Shown here: piece by piece, positions 12,201 to 23,512 of the stretch
Layout: each line of letters starts with the position of its first letter
Position numbering within the stretch: position 1 is the first letter of the stretch
Assembly (NCBI RefSeq): GCF_027596085.1
Contig: NC_072460.1
Span: forward strand, 13,706,326 to 13,770,325
DNA: 64,000 nt
From: Anoplopoma fimbria
Taxonomy: Eukaryota > Chordata > Actinopteri > Perciformes > Anoplopomatidae
Direction: 5' to 3'
The notes under the pieces: generated by a model
What the model was told of the DNA's origin: nothing
The model's input: only the letters and a program-made list of their open reading frames with translations
Database searches by the model: none
Position numbers and translations under genes: made by a program

Positions 12201-14200
12201 TCACTCACACGCGCATGCACACACCGGCACATACAAATCCATACATAACACATTCTGACAGAGCTACACTGAACAACATGCGCACCAATCCAGTCTTTGC
12301 CGCTCCTCTCTTGCTCCACTCCAGGGAGCAGATGTTTGGGGACAGCTTACAGCCTCAGCGAATTTCTGTGTACAAAGCAAACAGCAGCACTCAGCACTTC
12401 TGGCTGCAAAGGGAGATTTGCTCTTGAAAGTGTGTGCGTGTGTGTATGATGTGGGGGCTTTGAGTCAATGTATGGTATCATGAGGATGGGAGGCGAGGGA
12501 GAAAAGAGTGAGAAGGGGTGCACGCAGAGGTGAAACTGTGTCAAGGTTGCAATTCTGTTGCATAGGTAAATCCCCTGTTTCCTGAGACATCTGGTGCTGT
12601 GTGTCTGAGCAGTGTGGGATATCATTATGTACAGTGCATGTACAATATCTCCCTGTGGCATCATGCAGCATCAGTAAAATCAACCAAGGTGGCCCTACTA
12701 CATATCTGATTATGTGGGGCCTCTGACCTCTCCCATGCAGTTCTGTTTACTCACTAGTTTGGATTGCCCTTTCAAAAGTTGCAGACAAGCATAAAGTGAA
12801 GGGAAAACAATGGAATGAGCCTTTACAGAGTTTGCTGATACTGCATCTGAGACATCAGCCATAACCTAGGACCAGCAATGCTAATGACGCCATTAATATA
12901 ATCCACTGATTTAATGGCACCAGTCTTGTGGCGGCATGCCGCATGGGCTCTCTTCAGTTTGTGTCCAGAGGAAAATTGCAATAATACTTTTTTTTTAACA
13001 GAAAACATCATCTTTTGGTTCTTCATTATTTAATTTATATTTCATGAAACCGAAGTGTATGTTATGAAAAGACTTAAATAAATATATATTTTAATTATTT
13101 TTCCTCTTAACATGTTGACAGTGCAGCTTTACCACGTATGCTTGGCAACATGCAGCACGCAGTCTTCTGAATAGGCTCAAACATACACGCTCTTATGTTT
13201 GAACATGTGTGCAAGTACGCACATTTTGACCTCTCATCAGTGTATTATAATCCCTAAACAAACCATCATAAATGAGCCCTGCGATGCTTATTTGTCTGAA
13301 CGAAGGCAACCCCTCCTTCTTTGCCTCTGGGGTGAGGTTGCCATAGTGACAGATTCACAGACATATGGAGGGAGAGGAGAAGGGGAGCCGAGTTGAAGGG
13401 GTGGGGCTGCAGGGGCGAGGTGGAGGGGGGGGGGGGGGGCAGAGGGGAAAGGGATGGGTACCAGTTTGAGGATGTTGGCGCTCTGTCTTTCAGATGTGTC
13501 TTTGTGTTTCATCTGTCAATCAGCCATCCGTGTCAGTCTGTGCTCAGTGAGGGAACAGTTCATGAACTTTTCTCAATCAAGTCTCTGTCAGGCGCCATCT
13601 TGGCTATATTTCATCAGGGAAAGGATTGATTCTCGTGCCAGCTTCCCAGCCTAAAAAACACAGTATGTGCAGGCGCACCATAGGCAAATAGTTCAGGGAA
13701 AATGTGTACTTTTAAACTGATGTGGAAGGCTGTGTTCACATTTTTGCATCTCTGGCCATTTTGCTATTTACACTAATGACCAATCCACATTAGAAAAACA
13801 AACAAACAGATGTTTTTTGTCCTTACTTATTAGATTCAGATGATATAACCAACCTTTCAGCAAACCTGAGGACCGCTTGATAATAGACAGGAATAAAATA
13901 AGAGAGCGAAAGGAATAAAGAATGAGAGGAGAGGAGATGAAGGGACCATAAGGACTGGCCTTGCTGCTATAAAAACACTTTTTTTCCATCAGCCATTTTA
14001 TGCAAAAGGGGAAGACCAGGTGCTCAATCAAACTTCATGCCTACTGTTTTATTTTTCATCTTCACCCCTCCCAGTGCTTCTTCGCACAAACCTTCTGTGT
14101 GCCTTCCCTTTTCACTCACGCCATTCTTCTCCTCTTCTTCCCTCTCTCGTTGTCATTAGTCACCCCTCCTGCCTCTCCTCTGCCTGCTCTCCAACTGATA
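9236..14200. other. Gene-free DNA, left part of desert
   Basis: No coding exon is recognised. The region is AT-rich, with a CT-rich stretch at 9790-9845 and a 15-base G run at 13425-13439. An octamer-like pair of ATGCAT motifs three bases apart is at 11776-11790. The block at about 11590-11820 has the mixed composition of conserved non-coding DNA, but this cannot be confirmed here. Confidence 0.5.
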
Positions 14201-14480
14201 TGAGAGAGTGACCCTTGGGCCCTCAGGGGTCAAGTGATACAAGGTCATTGGCAGGTCATCTCTGCTGACTGGCTGACCTCTAAAAGGACTTCTGGAAGGA
14301 GCCAATCAGATCTTGTTCCTACCTCCCTAAGGCGGATCCCCCTCTCCTGCTCATCAGCAGCCTGTGTCACATGACCAGGGCTAGGCGTCAGAGGGAGGAT
14401 GATTAATGATGCTTTTAGTACCTGTTTAGAATGAAGCTGTCCACACTGCGCTGTAATTACCCACTCCCAGGCGGCAGCTG
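14201..14480. promoter_or_regulatory. Candidate retinoic-acid-responsive enhancer 3' of hoxc1a (perfect DR5)
   Basis: AGGTCATTGGCAGGTCA at 14242-14258 is two perfect AGGTCA half-sites in direct orientation separated by 5 bases, the DR5 type bound by RAR/RXR. Around it lie GGGTCA at 14227-14232, TGACCC at 14209-14214 and TGACCT at 14274-14279, five half-sites within about 70 bases. Known vertebrate Hox1 genes carry RAREs a few kb 3' of the gene (Hoxa1 DR5; Hoxb1 3' RARE), and this one is about 6 kb 3' of the hoxc1a stop. The following 200 bases include a CCAAT box and homeodomain-type TAAT sites. The motif is directly seen; enhancer activity is inferred. Confidence 0.6.
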
Positions 14481-15687
14481 CCCAACATAATTGCTTTTTG
14501 TTTGTTGACCTGGTTTATTGAGGAGAAAGATGGTTTTGGCATTGTAAGATGGTGCCATGTACAGTATACAGAGGTGAGTATGGATGTTTGTTAAATATTT
14601 GGTTGACAGTTTGTTTAAGATCCATGTAATTTACAAAAGTGCTAGCAAGAAGATGTGTACCTCAGTTGTGTTTGCAGTTTGCAGAAACAAGTGACACAAG
14701 ATGCAAAGTTGCTTCAGGCTCTATACTACAAATCCATCTAAAACAAAATCAAAGGATACATGTAGTTGTGGAATGCAGCAAAATGTCAGTCAGGAAATAC
14801 TTAGACATGCAACCTTTCCACTTAAGGTCAAAGACACACACAGACCTCTTGTGCAAGGTTACTGCATACCACTGGAATACACAATGCACAGTTAAGGAGG
14901 AGTGTAGTCTGTCATGCATAATTTATGACAACATCTCAAAAAGCACAAGCATTCTGTTGCTCTGAAAATTCAAAACTAAGTTCAGAAGGTCAATGGAATA
15001 CCTCACCTAGAGTTCCCCCCAGCCCCTCCCCCTCCTTCTTTGGCTACATGCCTAAGGCAAATATGAAAATTTCAGTACCTGCGGCGCACGCCACGAGGAC
15101 AGTGACAATGAAACCCAGATAAACAGCCCCTCGTTTGACCTATGGCGAGCATAAATTTGCCGCCCATAAATCCTTGAATGTTTCAGCTCCGTTTGGCGCG
15201 TTTGCCGAGCCTCTTTACCCAGACAGAGAGAGGAGAGTGTCGGGTATCAGTGCTGCTGTTTGAGCAGCTTTCATCCTGCTCCTGGTTCTCACATAACTCA
15301 GTCCTGCAGCCTTTATCACCGCCTCATAAATAACTAGGCTATCGCCTGATAATGTCCGCTTAATGCTTAGTCAATAAAGCCCACAGTAAGAGGGGCCTTT
15401 TTTAGCCTCTCTCCTGTACATAAATATAAACAGTGCTGTAGATTGATGTGATGGGCAGGCTCTTTCTACACTGGGACAAAAAGAGGCAGCGTGTGGGCCT
15501 GGGAGCTGAAGGTGGGCTGTGGGGCTGCAGGTGTTTAGAGGAGATAGTGGGCTGTAATGAGGGGGCTGCAAGAGAAGGACTGAGTGGATAGCCTTGACTG
15601 ATCACCTGTGAAAGGCACATACACACACAAATGATAGCGCACAGACACTAACGCGCAAAGGCAGATGCGCACGTAGGGACACTCATT

Positions 15688-15694
<7 letters not shown>

Positions 15695-15723
<29 letters not shown>
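15695..15723. repeat. (CA)n microsatellite
   Basis: Uninterrupted CA dinucleotide run of 29 bases. Confidence 0.95.
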
Positions 15724-15726
<3 letters not shown>

Positions 15727-18207
15727 TGCCATCATTAGTTAACCCATTGGTGTCGAGGCCTGCTGCACAAAAGCTCATCCTCCCTATTTGAAGGGCATTA
15801 GTGCATTATGATAAAGTCTCTTCCAAATTAACTGCTTTTGTATCTTGTTAACATCTTTTCCTAATCTATTGACACATTTGCCAAACCAACAATATGCTGC
15901 TACCTCAGAATGGTATCCAAAGATGTAAGTTTCATTGTTTTGTGCACATAGCAGGGACAGTTATCGACCATTCACACTAGTCATCAGACCATCCAATTCC
16001 AGTGTGGCGCCAGGGGCAGCTGTAGTCGGTGTGATGGCTGGAATGGGATCAGACTGAGCCCTGGGGAGACAGAAGAGACTGACAGGGATGTTGCCGGGTT
16101 GAACGAGGGGGCTGATTGTGATCCATGAGTTAGTCAGTGCAGCAGCACCTGGGCTTGGAGCAGCAGCTGGGAGAGATGGGCAGGGTGACACGGAGTGGGT
16201 TCAAAATGAGAGGGATGATCCAATCAGCTTTTATTGACATACTTGGTGGGGTGCAGTTGGTGGTGGCGTATGAACGTTTACTCTACATACAGCTTGTCAG
16301 TCCAGATTCAGCCCCAAGATTAGACAATCGTGTTGTGAAATCCTGAAACAAATCTGGATTTGTTTTGGGGATCATTTGGGAGATATTTAGTCTCTTTGAC
16401 TTGAACTCTCATAATCGCTAAACAAACATAATGGATCTTTGTGTCACTTCATTATGGCTAAGCTTGCCAAAACCACATTGGTTGATGATTTATGATCCAG
16501 TTAGATTCCAAGATGTCATGCGAGGTGTTTGTCAACCACAATGAAGTCCAGATTGAAAATAAATGGAATAAATTGAACTTCACTTTTATTATCATGCTTT
16601 GACATTGTTCTGTTGTTTGGGAACGTTGTAAAAGATTAAAACTAATGATCAAAATGACTTGCAGGAAACAGCCATCAACATCTTGAATCTGTAACTATCA
16701 TTTCTCCTGTGTGAGAAAGTTTCCCTCAAAACAAAAGCATGTGGGACATAAAAATAGATCAAAGGGCACATTAAAGAAGAGTCGAATAGTCAGACTCTCA
16801 TTTTGTAGCAAGGATATTGCAGAAGATGAAGGTCTGTCGCTTAGAGCCCGGAGAGTTTACATAAAAAGAAAAACATGTAAACTACAGGAGTTCCTCAATA
16901 GGACAAACTTAAAAGATATCAAACTGCACTTTTATTTTTGAAAAAGCTGGATTCCTCTGCTATTAAGCAGAAGATATATTAAATTCAACCAAAATATTTT
17001 TTTAATAACCAAATACACAACTAGGCCAAACAGCAAAAACAACTAGATCATGCTGCAGCCTAGGAATCACTCTTGATGAAAAAATAATGAATTCATAATT
17101 AATGCATAACATGTAAGGCCCTGTAATGCAAATTAATGACTGACCACCCAACCTTGAAGTTGCTGGAAGGACTATTTCCTCACTATTGAGATGCTAGTTG
17201 CTCTTAGTGTAGCTCCTCTCTTAATATGCTAGAGAGTTAGCAGCAGCACAACAGCTATTTTTCAACAGAACGCAAATAGATTGGATTATTACAGATGAGT
17301 TTGTCTGACGCTGCGTAAGTAATACAATAAACTTGTTTTATAAAATGTTGGGCGTACTTAAAGCCATTATACCCAGCCTGTCTGAAAGCATCACTGTCAT
17401 CTATGGCAAATGCTTGACCACATTCATCAATATTTGCCTGCACTGGAAGATTTGGGATTTTCTTTTTTACAACATTTCAAGACCTAATATTGCTGAGGTT
17501 TCTTGTTGTTTGACGGTTATTGGACATAGGCCTTAATTAAAAGTTGTAATAATTTTGTTCTCGAGACATGTTCCAGGTGCTGGAAGGCACAGCAGAAATT
17601 AAACTACACGTTCAAATAGCTATACTCCTAAAATTTGCAAATCCGGGGTTAAAAAATACTGAGACTAACTACCTTCCGCCTTGAGCTTCTCACATTTACG
17701 ATTCCTTCACAACATCTGGCCACTGGTTTTACCCCTGGCAGGTGCTGTATTCTAAGGTAGGTGTTGGGGGTGAGGTGGGGCAGGGGCCAGATTTAGGGGG
17801 AAGGTGAGCTAAGAGGTGCCCACAAACTAGTAGAGTCACTGCTCCGAACACTGCGGCAAATGAATCTCCTGTGTAATGGAGACAGAACTATAGCAAAATT
17901 AGGAGAGACATTAACTAGGGTATCAATAAATAAACCTCTAATTAGGAAAAAAGAAGCAGAGCGGAGCAGGAGCAACAGCACAGGGGGAGAATATCAATGG
18001 CTCTCGCACATCTGTATGCAAGCACAGCTCTCTGGTGAGGGGCTGGGCCTCACAGGGGCTTCACCAATGGTATTAGCTCGCCCATCCATTCACAACCCGC
18101 CCTGGTGGAGAGAGCATGCCCACTCTTTGACTGTGCAGTGAACCCAGCACACCCTTCCCCCTCTTTCAAGCCTCGTTCCAAGTGCAGACCCCCGCTTTCT
18201 CCAACTC

Positions 18208-18259
18208 TCGTTCTTCTCTTCTCTTCTCTTCTCTTCTCTTCTCTTCTCTTCTCTTCTCT
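18208..18259. repeat. (TTCTC)n pentanucleotide microsatellite
   Basis: About ten perfect copies of the 5-base unit TTCTC, giving a pure polypyrimidine strand on + (polypurine on -). Confidence 0.95.
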
Positions 18260-18411
18260 AACCAGCTTATCAGCACAGTGCCCTGAGTGTGCCGCTGTGC
18301 TCTGTGACTTTGCCATGATTGATTGTGGTGGGGGTCCTCCACTCCCTCAGTGAGAGAGAAAATGGAGGAGGGAAAACAGGAGCGAGGGGAATGGGCAAAG
18401 CAGAGAAGCCT

Positions 18412-18415
<4 letters not shown>

Positions 18416-18471
<56 letters not shown>

Positions 18472-18502
18472 TGTGATGAGAGAGAGAGAGAGCCTGTGAT
18501 GA
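18416..18502. repeat. (GA)n microsatellite with a duplicated 3' flank
   Basis: A GA run at 18416-18469 is followed by CCTGTGATGAG, then a second shorter GA run and a second copy of the same flank ending at 18502. The unit appears to have been duplicated by slippage together with its neighbour. Confidence 0.9.
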
Positions 18503-20213
18503 GTAAAATGAAATAGAGGCAGTGTTTTTTTCTGTATCTGTCTGCACACATGTGACTCCACCTTTTGGTATTGAGTATTCTTAGCCAAAATGTGTTCATG
18601 TTGATAGGAATGAAGAAAAACTACAGTCTGTGCCTGCCCTTAGTAGACATGTAGGTATGTATCCAGCTATAATGTGTCAGGATTAGTTGGATGTCTGGCC
18701 AGCAGAGGGATGTGGAGGTGCAACCTAGGTGTTGGCGGAGGCTGAGGGTAGAGGGTGCGTGGCGCTGACCGCTCCCTGTCTCTCCCCCTCTGTTCCCTGG
18801 AGGGTAATAAAGACTGATGACAGTGATGCTGTGCCATCCGGCTCCACAGTCTCCACTGCACAACCATTTGCGCCATCATTTATCCCGCCCCCCCCTCCCC
18901 GCTCTAATTCTGCTTTAATAACCGCCAGCTCCATTCATCAGTGTATTGACGGGCATGACAGGCGGTGCGGCACACACTAACTCCCTGCCCTTTACTCGCT
19001 CACAGCCGGGGTCAGCGCGAGGTCATACAGTCAATAATCACAACACACCTCACTGTCACCTTGGAGCGACTGCATGCCCTGCATATCTATCCTCACGCAT
19101 GCCCAAGCTCCTCATTGACTTTACTGCTTAGTACCCAGCACCATGCACATTTGTTACGGTCACAGAAGCTATGGGCAGAGTTAGAGCTGCACCACAGGAG
19201 ACATGCAGAGCAGAGGAAGTGTTGATGTTGCGCCACTGGTGATCCAAATATGTGCATTTTTAAATATGTGGGACTCTGGTCCATTAAACTGAGTTGGATT
19301 ATTCCTCTCCTACAATGTCAAAAAGATTGAATGTATTTACTCTTTCAACGCTTTAAGAATAAGTCTGACACACACACACAACATCACATTTACACTTTGC
19401 TCCCACACTTGTGTTTTGAAGGAGAAGGTTTTGGAGGGGGGGCGACAGTCATTTGTTACAGGTGCAGCATCTCCCTCTCTCTCCTTGGGCATTCACCTCT
19501 TCATATGCAAAACATGTCCTGCTGTCCTCCAACTCCAGCACAGTTTGCTGCCGTGACACATTTTTTCTTCATTTCAGCTTGACAGTGACATTTATGTTCA
19601 TTTGCTCAGTGCAATTGTGAGGCATCTGGAGAGGCTGTTTCCATTTTTTCTCCTCCCTCACCACTTTCCTTTTTTGTGTCCTGACAAAAATATTAATGCA
19701 GATTTGCGTGCCACAGTTACTGAGCCCTTGATGAACTATTGGATTTTTGGGAACGAACAGAGGAAAACACCTCTGCAATTATACACGGCAACAAGACTGG
19801 GGAGTGGAGTCTTCTTTTTGCAGATATATTTTTAGATAAATTACACTGTATGTGGTAACTCAGAACATAGTCAGGATCAGTGGTACTGGGAACCTGCACC
19901 AGTCCAGGAATCTTAGGATGCTGCTGTGGTGCCCAGTATGGTGGTGCCGGGAGTTGTGGTGCACTGGGGAGCTAAATATGCTGCACACTGCGCTGGGCCA
20001 GGTGGCACCCACCCTTCTTCCTCCTTCATGGTCACGTGATTTATCCCCGCGCTCCCTTTCCTGACCCCTTCTGATCACACATCAGCATACACACAAACAT
20101 TACAGAGGGACAACAAGGAGCCCTGTGGGGCATAAGCATATAAAAAAGAAGCAAGCAATTACATTTTTTATTCACTTTAAAACACATACTGTACCTTCAA
20201 AGACACACATATG

Positions 20214-20230
20214 CACACACACACACACAC
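20214..20230. repeat. Short (CA)n microsatellite
   Basis: CA dinucleotide run of about 17 bases. Confidence 0.85.
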
Positions 20231-20460
20231 CTCTCAACCCCCACCCCAGTCCTGCTTCACCTATCCTGGCAAAGCAGCAGCAGCAGCAGCAGCCAGGGGT
20301 GCGGGTGCTGAGGGCTCTAATCCGCGGTGCAGGTCCCATCGGCAAGGATCATTGAGCTAATTAATAATGTGGCACAGAGAGGGATGGCAGTCATTAAGGA
20401 GCCACGGCTGTGTGTGCTGAGATGCTGTAGGCCTCTGCATCGTTTTGCGTTTGCATGAAT

Positions 20461-20465
<5 letters not shown>

Positions 20466-20512
<47 letters not shown>

Positions 20513-20516
20513 TGTG
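20466..20516. repeat. (TG)n microsatellite
   Basis: A TG run with one interruption (GG) near 20505, ending in a G-rich tail. Confidence 0.95.
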
Positions 20517-21984
20517 GGGGGTGGGGTATAGGGAGAGGGAGACACAGAGACTCATTCTGGCATGCAACCCTTTGTTTCATAATTCACAGAGGCCAAGCAA
20601 ACATGAAAGCACACTATCATACAGTCAGACACACATGCACATTTGCAAACACACATATGGCTTGGGTTTAAATGCATGCACTCAACACAGACGTGTCATC
20701 CTTTACTGCAGTAAAACATAAAATAAATAGACTCAGTTGAATTTGTGTTAGGGTCAGCAAGAGTGCAGCTGTTCAGGATTTCCCTTTTCTCTTTGTATCA
20801 ATGAAGCCAACTCTGTGTGTTTCTCCAGTTTAGACCAAACTGTAACTCACAACCGGAGCAGCACAGTGCTCCGTGTATAAAACACTCTACTGCACCAGCA
20901 GAGCCTATCATTTCCAGTCTGTAGCCATATGTTAGGAGGCGCTGTATACATCGCCAATATTTACTATAGGCTAGGGGACCAGAAGGCTAAGAGCACTTAG
21001 TTGTGTGAGGCAGTCCAATAGCTCAGCCTGGGCTAATGAAAGGAAACAACAGGAGCAATTAGCAGTGTAAACAAACAGCTCGCCTAGGCCCCAGTCTCCT
21101 GCCTCCCCTCTGACAGCAAAGGGACTGGCAGCCTGGAGTAGGAGGTAATTGGGGGAGCTAGGAGCCGAGACAAAATCAATGACAACGCATGCACAGACAC
21201 AGCACGATTACTCACCACCCTGCGTTGCAGCCCCGGGGACTCAAACACGGCAAGGTATCGTAGCAGGTTTGACCCTGCCGAGCTTACACTCACCTCGGGA
21301 AATGCTGCTTTACTGTACCTCAGTGGTGTTCAAATGTGCACATACTCGTGCATTCACAGTAACATTAATTTCAGCACACAGACACAAATACTCAGAGACA
21401 GACACACAGGCTCTCACACTGACAGCTGACACGACACAGCATAAAAGCATTGCACTCTGACCACTGGCCATACAGGGGCCTAACAACCTTAATCTCTGTC
21501 TAATTGATCTCATCTCGGTGCCATTTATGTGTCTGCTTGTGCACTAATGTCTCCTACTCACTCACTCATTGGGAAGCATCGGCGTCTACAGTGCGACCAT
21601 GTGGCTGCGGCCTGCAGACAGCCATGCAGAAGCCACGGCCATGTATGTCTCCTCCTGCTCCCTGAGTGGAGCTGCAGGGCAGAGGGGCATCACTAATGCA
21701 GGAGGCTGGCGAGGACTTCCACTCTGCAGGGTACATTCTGCTGCAGGCATTGGGCTTTTGCTGTCTGAGTGCTGGCCAAGACAATAATCAGCAAGAGAGA
21801 CTTTCCTGCAGAGTTTTAGAAAAGTCTCCTATGCATCCTTTATGTGTGTGTTTTTACAAGAACAGGTTTCCTCTGAATCAGGATTAGTTGGCTCTTGTTG
21901 TTGTCAGCAAGATGACATAATGGCAAGAACACACTAGTGCTAGAGGTATTCTGATCTTTTACATACAATTACAAATACTTATTG

Positions 21985-22335
21985 AGGTAACCTCAATGCA
22001 AAAAAAAAGATCTAAATGTCCTGTATTCAAAATTCTGTAGTACAAAGTATTACATGTAAAATGTACCGATGTACCAAAAGTAAAAGTACTGATTATGTGG
22101 AATGACACCTTTGAAAGTGTGATTATATATTATATTTTGTAATTGGATTATTTGTAATGATGCATCAACACGTAAGCATAATTTAGTTGTGGTGGCTTGA
22201 GGTGGAGCTAAAATTTGTTTTATTCTATGGCTGGTAGTTTATTCTACAGTACGGTATCAGACTTAAAGGATGATTATATGTTTTTATGTTATGCAAAGCA
22301 GTAAGAATAGCTGTCAATAAATTCACTGCATTACA
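21985..22335 (+). mobile_element. Diverged copy of a dispersed teleost interspersed repeat
   Basis: The segment reads like a dispersed repeat I recognise from many fish genomes. Its hallmarks are a CCTGTATTCAAAATTCTG-like start, the string ACCAAAAGTAAAAGTACT, an internal TATATATTATATT run followed by ATTGGATTATT, GATGCATCAACACGTAAGCAT, and GCTTGAGGTGGAGCTAA. No coding capacity is present, so it would be a non-autonomous element. I cannot name the class with certainty (probably DNA-transposon derived), and the ends are approximate. Confidence 0.5.
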
Positions 22336-23488
22336 AATATGAGGTGGCTTGAAATTGTTCAAGAACAGAAGACCTGAAATTATGAATTATTAGTAAATAA
22401 AAAATAGTTGACAACTTTTTTGACAATTGATTAATTGTTCCCTTTTTTCAAGCAAAAAAGGCAAGTATCTCCTAGTTCCACCTGCTCAAATGTGGGGATT
22501 TGCTGTACTTTCTTATTTATATTATAGCAGAAATTATGTCTTTGGGTTTTGGACTGTTAGTGCGACAAAACAAGCAATTTTAAGATGTCACCTTGGCCTT
22601 AAAGAAATTGGGATTTGTTTTTCACTGTTTTATGACCGAAACCTTTAGCTGACATATTGAGAAAATATATAATATATAATATCATTATTTACAGCCATTG
22701 ATGACAGTATTTGAGTTACTTTCCATCCCAGGAGCACACAACAGAGTGCTAGTGAGAGTTCAAGCTTCATGTCAATGCGCATCAGCTCTACTGTAGTGTC
22801 CTTGAGCAGGGCACTATATCCCCACAATCTACAGGTATGCTACAGTGATCGTGTGCTCTGCCCTGTCAGTAAAAGTATGACATTTATATAATTAATATTC
22901 CTTCTTCACTGTCTTTGATTGTAGATTTCAGGATATCTTAACACTTTCAAGTTACAATATTGAACAGCATCAGCAAAACGCCAAAACTGTGAGGAAAACT
23001 GAGTGACTCAAGACCGTATTTCAAAAGGGATTCCACATGGACATGGATTTTGAGCTCACAGTGGAGCTTAATCTGGACCTAAGAGACTTCTTCCATCATT
23101 TATGATTCTGAAAATTGGGGGGGGGGAAACTACATTAATCACCTACCTCAGCAACATTTCTGATTTAGTGGTCAAATGGATGGATATTGCCTCTATTAGT
23201 CCTCATTATTACTGTAAATTCTGCAATACCGCCGGGTCGGCCCGGTAGGGATTATGGACTATTATGAACAGAGTGGAGACAGAGACAGAGATACCTTCTC
23301 GACCAAATGCAGAGCTGGCAAAGTGGAGGGGCAGGAAAGAGGAATGTGACCAGGCTCCATATAATGTTAGTACAAGAGACAGAGCTCTGATCGGGGTGCA
23401 ACACAGTCCCATTCAGCTACACTTAACAACATCCTCTTTAACAGCATTACTCGGTTCGGAGAGCCAAATGTCTGGATGCTGGACAAAA

Positions 23489-23512
23489 CACACACACACA
23501 CACACACACACA
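23489..23512. repeat. (CA)n microsatellite
   Basis: A CA run of 24 bases followed by a degenerate CGCA/CACC tail to about 23560. Confidence 0.9.

Larger units (their letters stand above)
14481..21980. other. Gene-free DNA with microsatellites
   Basis: No coding exon is recognised. The longest open frames are artefacts of simple repeats: (GA)n, (TTCTC)n and (GT)n. Short repeats inside are listed separately. Non-repetitive blocks of moderate GC content alternate with AT-rich spacer. Confidence 0.5.

Noticed and set aside
18166..18588. 140-codon minus-strand frame
   Set aside because: Encodes the (GA)n and (TTCTC)n simple repeats; low-complexity artefact.
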